Shown: one piece after another, positions 19,838-30,756 of the stretch
Layout: every line of letters begins with the position of its first letter
Position numbering within the stretch: the stretch's first letter is position 1
From: Maniola hyperantus
Lineage: Eukaryota; Arthropoda; Insecta; Lepidoptera; Nymphalidae
Direction: 5' to 3'
NCBI RefSeq assembly: GCF_902806685.2
Contig: NC_048552.1
Span: 12,799,662 to 12,863,661, forward strand
Length of the DNA stretch: 64,000 nt
Made by a program: the position numbers and the translations under genes
The notes under the pieces: generated by a model
Database searches by the model: none
The model's input: the letters and a program-made list of their open reading frames with translations, nothing else
What the model was told of the DNA's origin: nothing

Positions 19838-20385
19838 CCATTGACTTATATTTTACTTCGTATGGACAGGGTTATTGAACAAACAAAATGGCACCGACTC
19901 ATTGGCGCTTATGCACCAATGCAATGCAACCTCAGTGACGTCTGGATTTTAAACGGGTCGTTCAGTGGCGCCGATTTATATGGTTCCTAAACCGTGAAAA
20001 AGGACAATGACAGAATTTCTTTAGAACCGTGACCCATTTTATTATATGAAAGTCGTTTACACATATGCTTTATGGATCATTTTGTTGCTGTTTCATCACT
20101 GATAACTAAACATAAGATTTAACACCTCTAGAACTTGCGGTTTTTCATTAAATCTAAGTTTAAGTCACAATGATTCTAGGTTATATGCAATTTACCTATA
20201 ATATTGTGAAACTAAATGGAAACTAATAAAAACATCCGCAAGTTTTAAATCACAATTTTTAATTTTTAAGTGGTAATTTAATACTAGGATAATTATTATC
20301 ATTAATTTATATTGTGTGTAAATTGATGGGTCAGGATCTGTCAGTCTCCTTTGTTCGCTTGACCATATCTTGTCATTTATGTTAG
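19838..20385 (+). repeat. Rep-K, copy 1, with an internal insertion
   Basis: 19838-20004 (CATTGACTTATATTTTACTT..., GAGTCGGTG-type core in complement) and about 20350-20385 (TTGTTCGCTTGACCATATCT) match one continuous inverted copy at 47065-47288. The 345 nt between them is absent there. Family unknown. Confidence 0.65.
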
Positions 20386-21480
20386 TTGGGAAATTTTTGT
20401 GTAACGATTTTCCGAAGCCTTCCGTCAGGTATAAATGGATAACATTTTTCAGCTGACGGCTGCAGAGTGCTGGATTAATACGGTATCGGATAATAAACTG
20501 CTTATTTGTAAACTTAGTATTACTTATATAAGCCGCATTCGTCGATCATCGATTCGTTAATCATCGATCAATGATTTTGGTAATTTGGAGAATTAGGTAA
20601 CTAACAATTTTGATGAAGCAATTTATGGATTTTAAACATTATTAAAATCAAATGACTTTTGAACTTATTGACGTAGGTTAGTAGTAGTTACCTAGTAGAA
20701 GAAATTTACTAATTAACTACTTTACTAGAAATAATTTACCCTCTTGCAAGGTGTAAGTTGTGACACTTGTAGGCAAGACACACTTGGCTGCAGCGATAGT
20801 TGGCTGAGGTTGGAAATTGTGGTTGGTCGGATATCCGTCCATTCTTCAAACAATTGCCCGTGGAAGGTTCTAGTATCCTATCTTTAGAATTTACAATGTG
20901 AGGTTGTGAATGAGTCGCTTCATTTTTTAGTCTACCTACTGAAAATATAAAGAAAATAATGGTGAACTATAAAGATGATTTAATAGGCCGTGTACTTTAT
21001 CCATTTATCCTATTGGAAAAATGTATTAATAGAGCGTGGCATGTAGAGTTTTGGTCGAGTTTTGGTCATAATTAGGGTTCCGAAACCAAAATGTTAAAAA
21101 TTATAGTGTAACTTTCTCCATCCGTCCGTTCGTCAGTCGGTTTTGATATTAACTTTACGTTTAACGATATGTTGATTTAACAGAATTTCGTTGAAAAAAT
21201 ATAAGACTAAAAAAATTAGGCAAATTCGGGTTTATTAATACAAATATAAAATGTTATACTATTGCTTTTAAAAGCTTAAAAAGAAACGCCAAAGTTTACT
21301 AATTCACGCTTGAAAAAATTTTCAGCCGCCCGGTCATTTGAGTTTTCCGGCCCTTAACTGAAAAAGAGCAACTTGCCCTCTGCAAAAGGCCTACAAAGGG
21401 GAAATTTATTGCAAAGCCAACTAGACGGCAAAATACGGAAGGCAATAATGCAAGTGGCCAGCATTCAGACATCCGCAAAC
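20386..21480. other. Repeat-poor upstream region
   Basis: About 1.1 kb with almost no transposon sequence apart from an R-type scrap near 21070-21140. Likely the distal promoter region of the gene below, by position only. Confidence 0.35.
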
Positions 21481-21539
21481 AACGCCGCGCTGCCACGATT
21501 ATATCATTATCGATTGTAACAACCTTTGGACAACAGCTG

Positions 21540-21888
21540 AGGCACGAGGTAATTCAGCCGGCTTGTTTAGACGCAATGCAGACGTGTGCGCTGCTCAGCC
21601 TAGAGCCTAGAGCCTCTTTCTGTATACGCCCTACGAATACTCCGTCTCTTTCAGACCCGAGGAGAAAGTACCGAGAAAAGCGAGAGAGAAAGTTGGGGTT
21701 GGAACTAGACGTCGGCGCGTCTGCGTGCCGCGCATCGCGCTCGGTCGATTTTTAGGTGATTGCGCGCGCAAACTGGTCTACACCGGGCGTTCGAAGGCAT
21801 TCCGTGCGGAGTTGTCGTCCGAAGCGGTCGGTTCAGTACGCTTGCACTGGGCGAACCGTCGGCGAACGCGCCGGCGCCGCCGTCGGCG
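21540..21888 (+). promoter_or_regulatory. Putative promoter and 5'-UTR
   Basis: GC rises sharply here compared with the flanks. No ATG lies between about 21700 and the start at 21889, and a TGA in the same frame at 21757-21759 closes the upstream frame, as in a 5'-UTR. No clear TATA box; the transcription start cannot be placed. Confidence 0.4.
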
Positions 21889-22045
21889 ATGGACCACGAA
21901 GAGGACAGGTCCCTGTCCCTGGGGACGGAGGTCTCGGCCTCCGTGCCCCCGCCGAGCCCCCTCACGGGATGCTACCTGCTCGCCGTCATCGGCGAGCCCC
22001 ACACCCACGAGCACAAGGAGATTATACTGCAGCGGCTCGTCAAAG
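21889..22045 (+). CDS. futsch: First coding exon of a MAP1/Futsch-like protein
   Basis: The exon encodes 52 residues plus one base. It starts MDHEEDRSLSLGTE, passes a Pro/Ser linker (PPPSPLT) and enters the conserved family segment GCYLLAVIGEPHTHEHKEII. MAP1B of vertebrates and Futsch of Drosophila begin with this kind of domain, which precedes a metallo-beta-lactamase-like fold; the proteins bind and stabilise microtubules in neurons. The start was chosen because ATG 21889 is the first ATG in frame after a stop, with G at -3 and +4. The exon ends AAAG at a GTACGT donor, phase 1, so the next codon would be Gly. GC-rich codons contrast with the AT-rich flanks. Identification rests on recalled family features and a short exon; only the N-terminus is here, the bulk of a very large protein being outside the window. 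Confidence 0.72.
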
Positions 22046-22051
22046 GTACGT
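22046..22051 (+). other. Splice donor of first intron
   Basis: GTACGT directly after AAAG, a good match to the GTRAGT consensus. It leaves the reading frame in phase 1; reading on would stop after a few codons. Confidence 0.7.
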
Positions 22052-22175
22052 ACCACTGACTCCTGTCTCCTGGCTCCTAAACTACGATCCTTGCAACTGG
22101 CCTGAAGAAGCAAAATAATTGTGTGAAGATTGGATGGAAATCTTCGCTCGATCCTGAAACAGTTCTGGTTAGTTT

Positions 22176-22505
22176 ATATCCTCGCAATAATTGGTGTTAT
22201 TGGTTTAATTTACGATTTGCAGATATTTATTAAGTGGAGGAATCTTAGCTGAGCGTCTAAATAACATTTCTAGTCATATCAGATCTCGTAATAATTGGTG
22301 TTATTGGGTAAAATGATTGAAAATTATTAAATTAAAGTGGAAGAATGTCAACTGATCAGAAGAATTGCTTTTAATTAACATGTCTGGCTCGATCAGATCT
22401 CCGCAATGATGGGATTGATTGAATTTAAGATTGCCTTGCTGAAAACTTAATTTATGAGGACGGATGTCAGCTGCTCAGAAGGATTGCGTTTAAATTAATT
22501 GCTGT
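22176..22505 (+). repeat. Three degenerate intronic repeats, 105-115 nt
   Basis: Units start near 22176, 22281 and 22395. Each has a start like AGATCTCGTAATAATTGGTG, a middle like GTGGAAGAATGTCAACTGAT and an end rich in TTTAATTAA. They are diverged and not transposon-like. Confidence 0.6.
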
Positions 22506-23803
22506 CAAAGTGTTGTGCCAAGAGTCCTGGAATTTTAGTGTTAATGCTATCAAATTGACAGGTGTCACGCGACGTATACGGGAGTTTTTGCAGTCGATTG
22601 CTTTCACCCGGTTATATAGATGTTAGTTTCGAGAAAGTCGCTTATTATCAGTTTTTTTCTCCCCAGCTATTGTGTTGTGATTTCGATATTTGTGCCATGA
22701 TAACTAGTTAAATAAGTATATTGGAAAATGGTTCGTGTCTTATTTTACATTATTGTATGTATTTTTTGCAAGGCTTCAGCGTGGTCTGTATTGTTACGTC
22801 ATCCGTGACGTGCCGTAGTTTTTCTAGACGGCTTGCCTAATTGAGTCAATTGAATTCAGTGGGGACCTCTATTTTATACTTACAAATGGTATGACATTAA
22901 CAAACGGATATCATTTAGTTTTTATTGCATTTAATCTTGTCCGTAAGATAGAATTTGAAAAAAATATTAATTTGTATAGTAATCTGTTTTGTTTGAGGAA
23001 ATACGGAACAGCAATAACAAGTTAAGTTAAGTTGTTAAGTTTTGTGCAGAAAAATATTAATATCTTTATTCAAGTTATGATCATGATAATACGTAAATAG
23101 CATATTAATTGTCCCTACATTACATTTCAAATAATATTCTGTAGTCTCTCGTAACGTCAGAAGTATTATTAAAAATGCATCTGCTTATATTGTTCTTCTG
23201 CAGTAGAATAATTATAAAAGCGCCGGCAAAAAACACCCTTTATGTTATCACAAAAAAAAACAAAGCACTCAAGCGAAGGAAGCCGGAAATCATGTGTCAA
23301 AATCCCAGCGTCATAATTACGGAAGGTCAGTTGATAAGCCAAACCTGAAATTATGTAATGAGCCATTTTCCTGACCGTCGCTTCCGTTTCGGCATATTTC
23401 GGGGAAAATTAAATACGTTCTGAAACGTGAATTGACGACGCCATCTTTTTCCGGAAGCATTAAAATGCCGTCTTTAGCTATAATGTGTTTTATGCCAATG
23501 TAGGCAAATACCTAGGTACATACTATCACGCAAATCATGTCATGTAGGTCCAATAAAAGTAAAATAAATTCTTATAATAACTATTATTTGTGCATTGAGT
23601 GTTGCGAAAACTAATAGTAGATACTACTATAACAAGAAAAGTTAATCATTAAAGATGATTAGAGAAAATAACTAATAACAATGTTTAGTTGTACGGTCGT
23701 TATAACTAACCATATCTATTCAAGGTTAGCACGTTTCATCTAGAATACATCATCATTTGCAATGATAGTAGAGTGCAAAACCAAAAACGTGACTTATCTA
23801 ACA
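22506..23803. other. Repeat-poor intron segment
   Basis: No transposon match or convincing open frame. With the island to the left it forms the longest quiet region in the window; intronic regulatory sequence is possible but not shown. Confidence 0.35.
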
Positions 23804-24052
23804 CTAGCTGATGCCCGCGACTTCGTCCGCGTGGAATTAGATTTTTGAAAATCCCGTGGGAACTCTTTGATTTTCCGGGATAAAAAGTAGCCTATGTCAC
23901 TCTTCAGGTCTTTATCTATACCCGTACAAAAAATCACTTCAATCCGTTGCACCGTTGCGACGTGATTGAAGGACAAACCAACAAACCAACAACCCAATAA
24001 ACCAATAAACCAACAAACAAACACACTCTCGCATTTATAATAAGGGTACTGA
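23804..24052 (-). mobile_element. HelB with expanded 5' repeats
   Basis: CTAG, intact hairpin, GGGTACTGA end. The CCAACAAACC/CCAATAAACC array is longer than in other copies. Confidence 0.87.
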
Positions 24053-24120
24053 TTTTACTGTAAATTGCAATTATTATAAACAAACGTAATTATCTAATAC
24101 TTTCCATTATATCTATAAAT

Positions 24121-24189
24121 ATAAAATGTAAACGAACGTAAATATAAAATGTAAACGAACGTAAATATAAAATGTAAACAAACGTAAAT
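24121..24189 (+). repeat. Minisatellite, 23-nt unit x3
   Basis: Three nearly identical units starting ATAAAATGTAAACGAACGTA; the third has one change. Confidence 0.9.
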
Positions 24190-24387
24190 AAAATAGGTAG
24201 CGATTTTTGCAATTTATCAAAGTTAATACATTTACTATCTCGAAGATAGTGAGTATTAAGATTAGTCAATCCAGAAACTCATATCTACAATTTTTACAAC
24301 TGATTCATACACATGTGCTAATTTAATCACGTACCTGCAGTGGTATGTACAGGGTTTTAGTCATAGCGAGCTACTATTTATGAAACT

Positions 24388-24603
24388 ATTAGCTGATGCC
24401 CGCGACTTCGGCCACATGGAGTTAGGTTTCTGAAAATTCCGTGGGAACTCTTTGATTTTCCGGGATAAAAGTAGCCTATGCCACTCTCCAGGTCTTTATC
24501 TATAGGATGCAAAAAATCACGTCAATCCGTTGCACTGTTGCGACGTGATTGAAAGACAAACCAGCAAAACCAACAAACAAACACACATTCGCATGTATAA
24601 TAA
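24388..24603 (-). mobile_element. HelB, diverged
   Basis: Terminal TTAG instead of CTAG, hairpin CGCGACTTCGGCCACATGG, body to CGCATGTATAATAAG. Confidence 0.77.
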
Positions 24604-24644
24604 GTTTAAATACGCTCGTATGGTTTAAAGACCGTGATATTTTT

Positions 24645-24702
24645 TAATTTATAGCGCTTGACTGCAATCATACCTGCTGGCAAGTGATGATGCAGCCCAA
24701 TT
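24645..24702 (-). mobile_element. Jockey-like LINE tail fragment
   Basis: CTTGACTGCAATCATACCTG then GCAAGTGATGATGCAGCCC, as at 12600 and 62490. Confidence 0.65.
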
Positions 24703-24713
24703 CTTCAAAATTA

Positions 24714-24922
24714 CTAGCTTATTCCCGCGACTTCGTCCGCGTGGACCACACAAACCCCTATTTCACCCCGGGGTTGAATTTTCAAAAATTGTTTCTTAGC
24801 GGATGCCTACGTCAAAATAGCAATCTGCACGCCGAATTTCAGCCTGATCCGTCCAGTAGTTTGAGCTGTGCGTTGATAGATGAGTTAGTCAGTCAGTCAG
24901 TCACTTTTTCCTTTTATATATA
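24714..24922 (-). mobile_element. HelC, 5' tip missing
   Basis: CTAG end, shortened middle (CACCCCGGGG), then the AT-rich 5' part running into the next CTAG. Confidence 0.83.
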
Positions 24923-24923
24923 A

Positions 24924-25154
24924 CTAGCTTATGCTCGCGACTTCGTCCGCGTGGACTACAAAATTTCAAACCCCTATTTCACCCCCTTAGGAGTTGAATT
25001 TTCAAAAATCCTTTCTTAGCGGATGCCTACGTCATAATAGCTATCTGCATGCCGAATTTCAGCCCGATCCGTCCAGTAGTTTGAGCTGTGCGTTGATAGA
25101 TCAGTTAGTCAGTCAGTCAGTCACTTTTTCCTTTTATATATAATATTATGTAGA
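24924..25154 (-). mobile_element. HelC, head-to-tail with previous copy
   Basis: Intact hairpin and CTAG. The 5' end on the minus strand reads TCTACATAATATTATATATA, longer than usual. Confidence 0.85.
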
Positions 25155-25435
25155 CTGAAAATACGCAAAAAATGTCGAAGATATAACGGCACAAAATTTC
25201 AAGAACAAGGATGTATGTTTACATACATTGTTGTTAAACCAGTCGGTGACGCGCTCGCCAAAAATAGAGCGTCTTTTATACACTCACTTATCGCCCCGCC
25301 GTCGTCAGATAGTGAAGGCGAGATAAAGTCTTTTAACACAATGTCAGTGAACTAGAGTGAGTGAGTTCCCGGCAAAGAAATTTTAAGTATTAGGTACTTA
25401 TTTCTTTCTATATCGATGGTTCCCGGTCCTCGGTT

Positions 25436-25832
25436 GCGGTAGAGTGACAGAATGACAGGTACAATGTCACGATCGCAATCACCTCAGTAGGGCGATTGTC
25501 TGAAACCTGCATCAATCATTATTACAATCTCAATTGTTCTGATTGGCTGAATTTGTGCGATTCTTGTTGCAACAATGCATTGTGGCCAATAGTGAGCGAG
25601 CATTAACCAATCAGAGATGATTGCGATCGTGACATTGTAGCTGTCAAACAACCGCGGTAGGGCCACTGGTTGATTGACGCTCACTATTGGCTACAATCGA
25701 TTGTTGCAACAAGAATCGCACAAATTCAGTCAATCAATGCATTGTTGCAACAAGAATCGCACAAATTCAGCCAATCACAACAGTTGATATTGTAATAATG
25801 ATCGATGCAGATTTTACGAAATCGACCTACCG
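25436..25832. mobile_element. Cluster of three M9 copies, inverted
   Basis: A partial plus copy (25436-25482), a minus copy (25485-25662) that starts CAGTAGGGCGATTG, and a plus copy (25664-25832). The last carries a 40-50 nt tandem duplication of TTGTTGCAACAAGAATCGCA. Confidence 0.75.
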
Positions 25833-25881
25833 GGTTGTCCATAAATCTACATCTGTCAAATATTACGTACTAGTCTGTCCG

Positions 25882-26049
25882 TCCCGTGGGAACTCTTTGG
25901 TTTTCCGGGATAAAAGTAGCCTATGCCACTCTCCAGGTCTTTAACTATACCCATGCAAAAAATTGCATCGATCCGTTAATCTCTTGCGACGTAAATGAAG
26001 AACCATCAAACAAACAAACACACTTTCGCATTTATAATAAGGGTAGTGA
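25882..26049 (-). mobile_element. HelB without its 3' end
   Basis: Starts at GTCCCGTGGGAACTCTTTGG and ends at AAGGGTAGTGATG; hairpin and CTAG are lost. Confidence 0.78.
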
Positions 26050-26500
26050 TGTAATTTGGAATGTTAGGATTCTAACGATACCCGATACATTCAAATCTAT
26101 TCAGGCATTTAGAAGTTATGGTGGAATAAAAAAACTTCAACCCAAGAAGGTGGATAAACGAAATCAAAACGAGTCACAGGGTGTTCGGGACACAATTGTA
26201 CCGAACATTGACCTGTGCGGCGTCGGCACTTTTCGCAGACCTCATGCTGGCGCCTAGCCGTGAACGAAGTCAGTGCACCACGGGCCTCGACGCGAACCGC
26301 ACTCATTATCATTATCAATATCATAATCATATCATAGTAATTATCAATATCAATAAATCAGCTATCGAAGGACTATTAGTTTATCAATTGTATCAATATC
26401 AACAACCCCCACATTTTTGGTCCTTCGAGCCGGATATTTTCCTAATTTGCTCTAATTATCATCCATTCTGATTTTGCTGTTTGAGATATGACGTCATCCC
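26050..26500. other. No feature recognised
   Basis: AT-rich with ATTATCAATATCA-type simple sequence near 26305-26405. Confidence 0.4.
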
Positions 26501-26504
26501 ACTT

Positions 26505-26620
26505 AGAACACTGGGAGCTGCTGGACTCAGGCGGCGCAAGACCACACGAGTCAAGACCCTGGTGTGGGGAAGTCCCTACAAGAGACCTATGTCCAGCAGT
26601 AGAGGGTTGGATAATGATGA
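26505..26620 (+). mobile_element. RTE 3' tail, frameshifted
   Basis: GGCGGCGCAAGACCACACGA, TACAAGAGACCTATGTCCAG and a degenerate ATGATGATG end; frames are broken. Confidence 0.65.
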
Positions 26621-26636
26621 TGAAAAATCAAATAAG

Positions 26637-26860
26637 TGTGAGTCAGACTCGCAAACGAAGGGTTCCGTACCATCGTACAAGAACACTTTTTAATTTTTTA
26701 ATTTTCACAGTGGCCATTTTGGAATTTTTATTATTTGTTGTTTAACCTAGTAGCAATCTATTACAGTTAACGAGATACAGACCGCTGACAGACAGACGGA
26801 CGGACAGTGGAGTCTTAGTAATAGGTTCCAGTTGGTACCCTTCGGGAACGGAACCCAAAA
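26637..26860 (+). mobile_element. R2, full length
   Basis: GTGTGAGTCAGACTCGCAAA, GGGTTCCGTACCATCG, CAGTGGCCATTTTGG, CAGA/CGGA repeats and GGAACGGAACCCAAAAA. Confidence 0.8.
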
Positions 26861-27324
26861 AAAAGCAGAATCACTATGTAGTGTGGTTTTCATGCAGTCG
26901 GAAAACGCAGTCACAGTCGCAAAATCGCAGATCGCAGAAGGATTTGCATGTCTGTGATGACCCTTACAAAAGAAAAAGAACGTCTTAATTCAAGTATCGA
27001 GTACACAAAAGCCCGTCTCGAGACGGTTTTATTTTTCAGTCTTGTTTTAATTCTTAATGTTTACAGTTTACTTTGATTCTCTACAATAGGCTGAATACGG
27101 CTCGCTTGAGTGAGCTTGGATTTAAGATATCGTATTTCAGTTAAGCTTTGCTAAGCGCTTTATTTTCAAGATTTTAATAAGTTTACCCATCTTTTAATGT
27201 TCCCCTTTTTTCTCCGACTTAAATACTTATTTATCGTAATACCTACAATCTACATGGAATAAAATAAAAAACTTTTATACTTAATTAGTAAACATTAGTA
27301 GAATTATTTGTAACATATTTTTAA
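26861..27324. other. No feature recognised
   Basis: Repeated short GCAGTCG/CAGTCGC words near 26890-26940 only. Confidence 0.4.
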
Positions 27325-27666
27325 CTAGCTGACCCGCCCCGGCTTCGCTCGGGTAGAATTTAGAAAATAGAGGTGGGGGTTGAATTTCCAAAAATCCTGG
27401 AACACGTATTTCTTCATTTGTAACCGAAAACCCAAATACTAATTTTCATGCAAATAATTTGAAAAATGACGCACTTTCGTAAAAACTTTCATCCCCTATT
27501 TAACCCACTTAGGGGTAGAATTTCGAAAAATCCTTTCTTAGTGGATACCCACTCTTTACAAAGAACACACCCTCAAAATTTCATGTCTCTAAGACCAACG
27601 GTTTAGGCTGTGCGTTGATATATATGTCAGTCAGTCAGTCAGGACTTTGAATTTTATATATACAGA
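27325..27666 (-). mobile_element. HelD, full length
   Basis: CTAG, hairpin CCCCGGCTTCGCTCGGG, two similar middle segments, and the end GACTTTGAATTTTATATATA followed by CAGA. Best 5' terminus of this family here. Confidence 0.87.
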
Positions 27667-27773
27667 TTTTTATGAATGTAGTTACAATTTCTCGTCGGCG
27701 CGGTATCAAATTAAAAAAAATAAAACTATTAATACAACAAATAATTAAAAATAGCTGCCCTAACTCAGTCAGT

Positions 27774-27820
27774 ATCTAACACTGAATGATAGCCATCGAG
27801 CTCATTTGACATTCATTTTT
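27774..27820 (+). mobile_element. One arm of the 5541-5739 MITE
   Basis: CTAACACTGAATGATAGCCA and CGAGCTCATTTGACATT match one arm of that element; the other arm is missing, replaced by HelC. Confidence 0.65.
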
Positions 27821-28005
27821 GTGGACTACACAAATTTCAAACCCATATTTTGCCCCCTTAGCGATTGGATTTTCAAAAATCCTTTCTTAGCGGATGCCTA
27901 CGTCATAATAGCTATCTGCTTGCTAAATTTCAGCCCGATCCGTCCAGTCGTTTGAGCTTTGCGTTGATAGATCAGTCAGTTAGTCAGCTTTTCCTTTTAT
28001 ATAAT
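27821..28005 (-). mobile_element. HelC without its 3' end
   Basis: Starts inside the element at GTGGACTACACAAATTTC; the hairpin and CTAG are missing. Ends in CCTTTTATATAATA before the next CTAG. Confidence 0.82.
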
Positions 28006-28006
28006 A

Positions 28007-28217
28007 CTAGCTTATGCTCGCAACTTCGTCCGCGTGGACTACACAAATTTCAAACCTCTATTTCACCCCCTTAGAAGTTGAATTTTCAAAAATCCTTTCT
28101 TAGCGGATACCTACGTCATAATAGCTATCTGCATGCCAAATTTCAGCCCGATCCGTCCAGTAGTTTGAGCTGTGCGTTGATAGATCAGTCAGTCAGTCAG
28201 TCATTCAGTCAGTCACC
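28007..28217 (-). mobile_element. HelC, head-to-tail
   Basis: CTAG directly after the AT-rich end of the previous copy; (TCAG)n array, then cut off before the 5' terminus. Confidence 0.83.
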
Positions 28218-28305
28218 GCTGGTGGACAGCAAGCAATGAGCCGTGCTGGTGTTTTCGTTGCTAACTGCTCTCGCGCATGCCACGTGCTCGGCCTCTTAGT
28301 TTTAA

Positions 28306-28672
28306 GGTTCCGTACCTCAAAAGAAAAAACGGAACCCTTATAGGATCACTTTGTAGTCTGTCTGTCTGTCTGTCGGTCTGTCAAGAAACCTACAGGGTAC
28401 TTCCCGTTGACCTAGAATCATGTTTGGCAGGTAGATAGGTCTTGTAGCAGACATTCTGGGAAAAATCTGAAAACTGTGAATTTGCGGTCGCATCACACAA
28501 AAAAAAAACTTATATTATGAAAGGGCTTTACCTGCGCATTCTAAAACAGATTTTCATTTATTTTTACGCATCATAGTTTTTGAATTATCGTGTAAAATGT
28601 CGAGAAAATGCGACTGTAGTACCTACGGAACCTTCGTTACGCGAGCCTGACTCGCACTTGACCGTTTTTTTT
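28306..28672 (-). mobile_element. R1, full length
   Basis: Plus strand runs AAGGTTCCGTACCTC, CAGA-type array (GTCT), CCTAGAATCATGTTTGGCAG, GTGTAAAATGTCGAGAAAAT, to GCCTGACTCGCACTTGACCG. GGTTCCGTA stands inverted near both ends. Confidence 0.82.
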
Positions 28673-28914
28673 TCCACAGATTTAATTAAAATGTTCTAAT
28701 CTTTAATCATGTAAGCAACAGTTGGTGTCACATCAAAGGGTTTCTGACCTCGAACTTGTGTAGTGACCTTATACCTGCGCAGTCGGTGATTTATCAAAGT
28801 ATGGCTAGAGCATACACAATGACCAGATTGACCAGAAGAGGTGAAGTATGAGAGAGATCACCCACAGGTCGCGATCGCGTATCTACAAATAAACACTTTT
28901 TCTTTTTTTCTTTC

Positions 28915-29088
28915 TAGTCTGTCCGTCTGTCTGGCTAGCCTTTTACGGCCCATCCGTTCTACCGATTTTGAAGAAATTTGTTACAGTTATAGCTTGCATC
29001 CCGGGGAAGGACATAAGCTACTTTTTATTCCGGAAAATCAAAGAGTTCCCACGGGATTTTTAAAAACCTAAATCCATGCGGACGAATA
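28915..29088 (+). mobile_element. HelA without its ends
   Basis: GTCTGTCCGTCTGTCTGGCT, ATCCCGGGGAAGGACATAAG, to AAATCCATGCGGACGAA. Confidence 0.78.
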
Positions 29089-29488
29089 TCTATTCTCGGC
29101 CTTATATCTGAACCGATTTTAACGAAATTGGCCACTGAAATAGCTTGTGGAGATGGACGGATCTATAAATTACTTAACCCAGAAAATTTAAGGGATTTAG
29201 AAGCTAAATTCACGCAGATGATGTAACAGCTGTAGGTTATAATCAAAACAAACAAAGCTCAGTACGTACTAAGTTACTTTCGCCGTTTAAAAATACCTAC
29301 TTAGTGCATTGACCCGTAGAACTAGTACTTTCTCTTACCTACGTCTAGGTAGATACCTATCTAATAGGCTTCCTGTCTGGCGAGCCCGAAATGATATAAT
29401 ACCTACCGTTGACCAGTTTTTACAATGTCTGAATGATTTATTGACTCCTATCTCCTACTCCTACCTATCCCGAAGACTGACAAATTAG

Positions 29489-29575
29489 GTATTTTTTATC
29501 CCGCAAAATCAAAGAGTTCCCACAAAATTTTTAAAAACCTAAATCCACGCAGATGAAGTCGCGGTCTTCACCTAG
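29489..29575 (+). mobile_element. HelA 3' half
   Basis: TTTTTTATCCCGCAAAATCA, a diverged hairpin (ACGCAGATGAAGTCGCGG) and CTAG at 29572-29575. Confidence 0.78.
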
Positions 29576-29639
29576 TACTTATAAATGATTTCCAGAACCT
29601 GGAAATGCTATACATACATACATACCTACTATTTTACAA

Positions 29640-29965
29640 TCTAAAAGGGAAAGATGACTGACTGACTGATCTATCAACGCACAGCTCAATCTACTAGGCG
29701 GATCGGGCTGAATTTTTTTCAAAAATAAAAATGGCGAGCAAACGAGCAGGCGGGTCTCCTGATGTTAAGTGATTACTGCCGCCCATGAACATTTGCAGTA
29801 CCAGAGGAACCCCCAATACGTTGCCGGCCTTGCAGGAATTTGTTGGTCTGCCCCTTGAATAACCCCATTTGCCATGTAGATAGCCATTATGACGTAAACA
29901 TTCGCTAGGAAAGATTTTTTATAATTCACCCCTAAAATAGGAGTTTGAAATCGCGCGGTGGTATT
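29640..29965 (+). mobile_element. HelC split by a LINE tail
   Basis: TCTAAAAGGGAAAGATGACT... to GGGCTGAATTTTTTT, then the insert, then GTAGATAGCCATTATGACGT. It breaks off before the 3' hairpin. Confidence 0.77.
29732..29873 (-). mobile_element. LINE 3' tail nested in HelC
   Basis: Minus copy of the tail family seen at 2395-2930: GTTAAGTGATTACTGCCGCC and TTGCCGGCCTTGCAGG. Confidence 0.75.
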
Positions 29966-30230
29966 TTAAAATTTGAAACTCTTACTTCATCGTCAGCCAT
30001 TCAATTTTCTCGATTGTTAATTATATCGAAAAATTAAATTGCTACATTTTTCGTAGTTTTTGTTAATATAATTAAAATTTCAACTATCACGCGCGGCATG
30101 CGCCGGCGCATTTTTACTGAACAAAAACACATTACATGGTTTACATACGTAGGTAAATAGTCGTGTGTGCATTAAATAGAAAATTGTTAGGTACGTAAAA
30201 TTTAATGAATAATAATCTTCTTCTTTTTTT

Positions 30231-30685
30231 TAAATATAAAAATCTAAGTCCTGACTGACTGACTTATATAATATACCTATCAACGCACAGCCCAAACCGC
30301 TGGTCCTAAAGACATGAAATTTTGAGGGTGTATTCTCACTAAGAAAGGATATTTCGAAAATCCACCCTTAAATGGGTTAAATGGGGGATGGAAGTTTGTA
30401 TGAAAGTCCATCATTTTTGAAGTTACATCGATGAAAATTGGTATTGGCTTTCGGTTAAAAATAAAAAAATACATATTTCACGATTTTCGAAAATTTTAAT
30501 TTCAAGGGGGGTTAAAATAAGGGATGAAAGTTTGTATGAAAGTTCGTCATTTTCAAGACGGACGGACGGACGGAATTTTCGGTCACAAATAAAGAAATAC
30601 CTACATATTTCAGGATTTTTGGAAATTCAAACCCCACCTCGATTTTCTAAATTCCACCCGAGCGAAGCCGGGGCGGGTCAGCTAG
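30231..30685 (+). mobile_element. HelD, long copy
   Basis: CTAAGTCCTGACTGACTGAC, GGTCCTAAAGACATGAAATT, two similar middles, hairpin CCCGAGCGAAGCCGGGG and CTAG. A short ACGG repeat sits inside. Confidence 0.85.
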
Positions 30686-30756
30686 TTAAAAGAATAAAAT
30701 TCAAGGCACGGTCCTACTTTCAAATAAAATTTAAAAAAAAGTACCCAAATAAGCCA

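Noticed and set aside
21725..22118. Longer overlapping frames (up to 126 codons) across the Futsch-like exon
   Set aside because: Low-complexity Arg/Pro-rich readings in the wrong frames caused by high GC, or the same frame extended upstream with no ATG and beyond the donor.
23794..24024. Recurrent frame (CWFVGLSFNHVATVQRIDV...) in HelB copies
   Set aside because: Same reasoning: shared descent of a non-coding repeat, with frame breaks in most copies.
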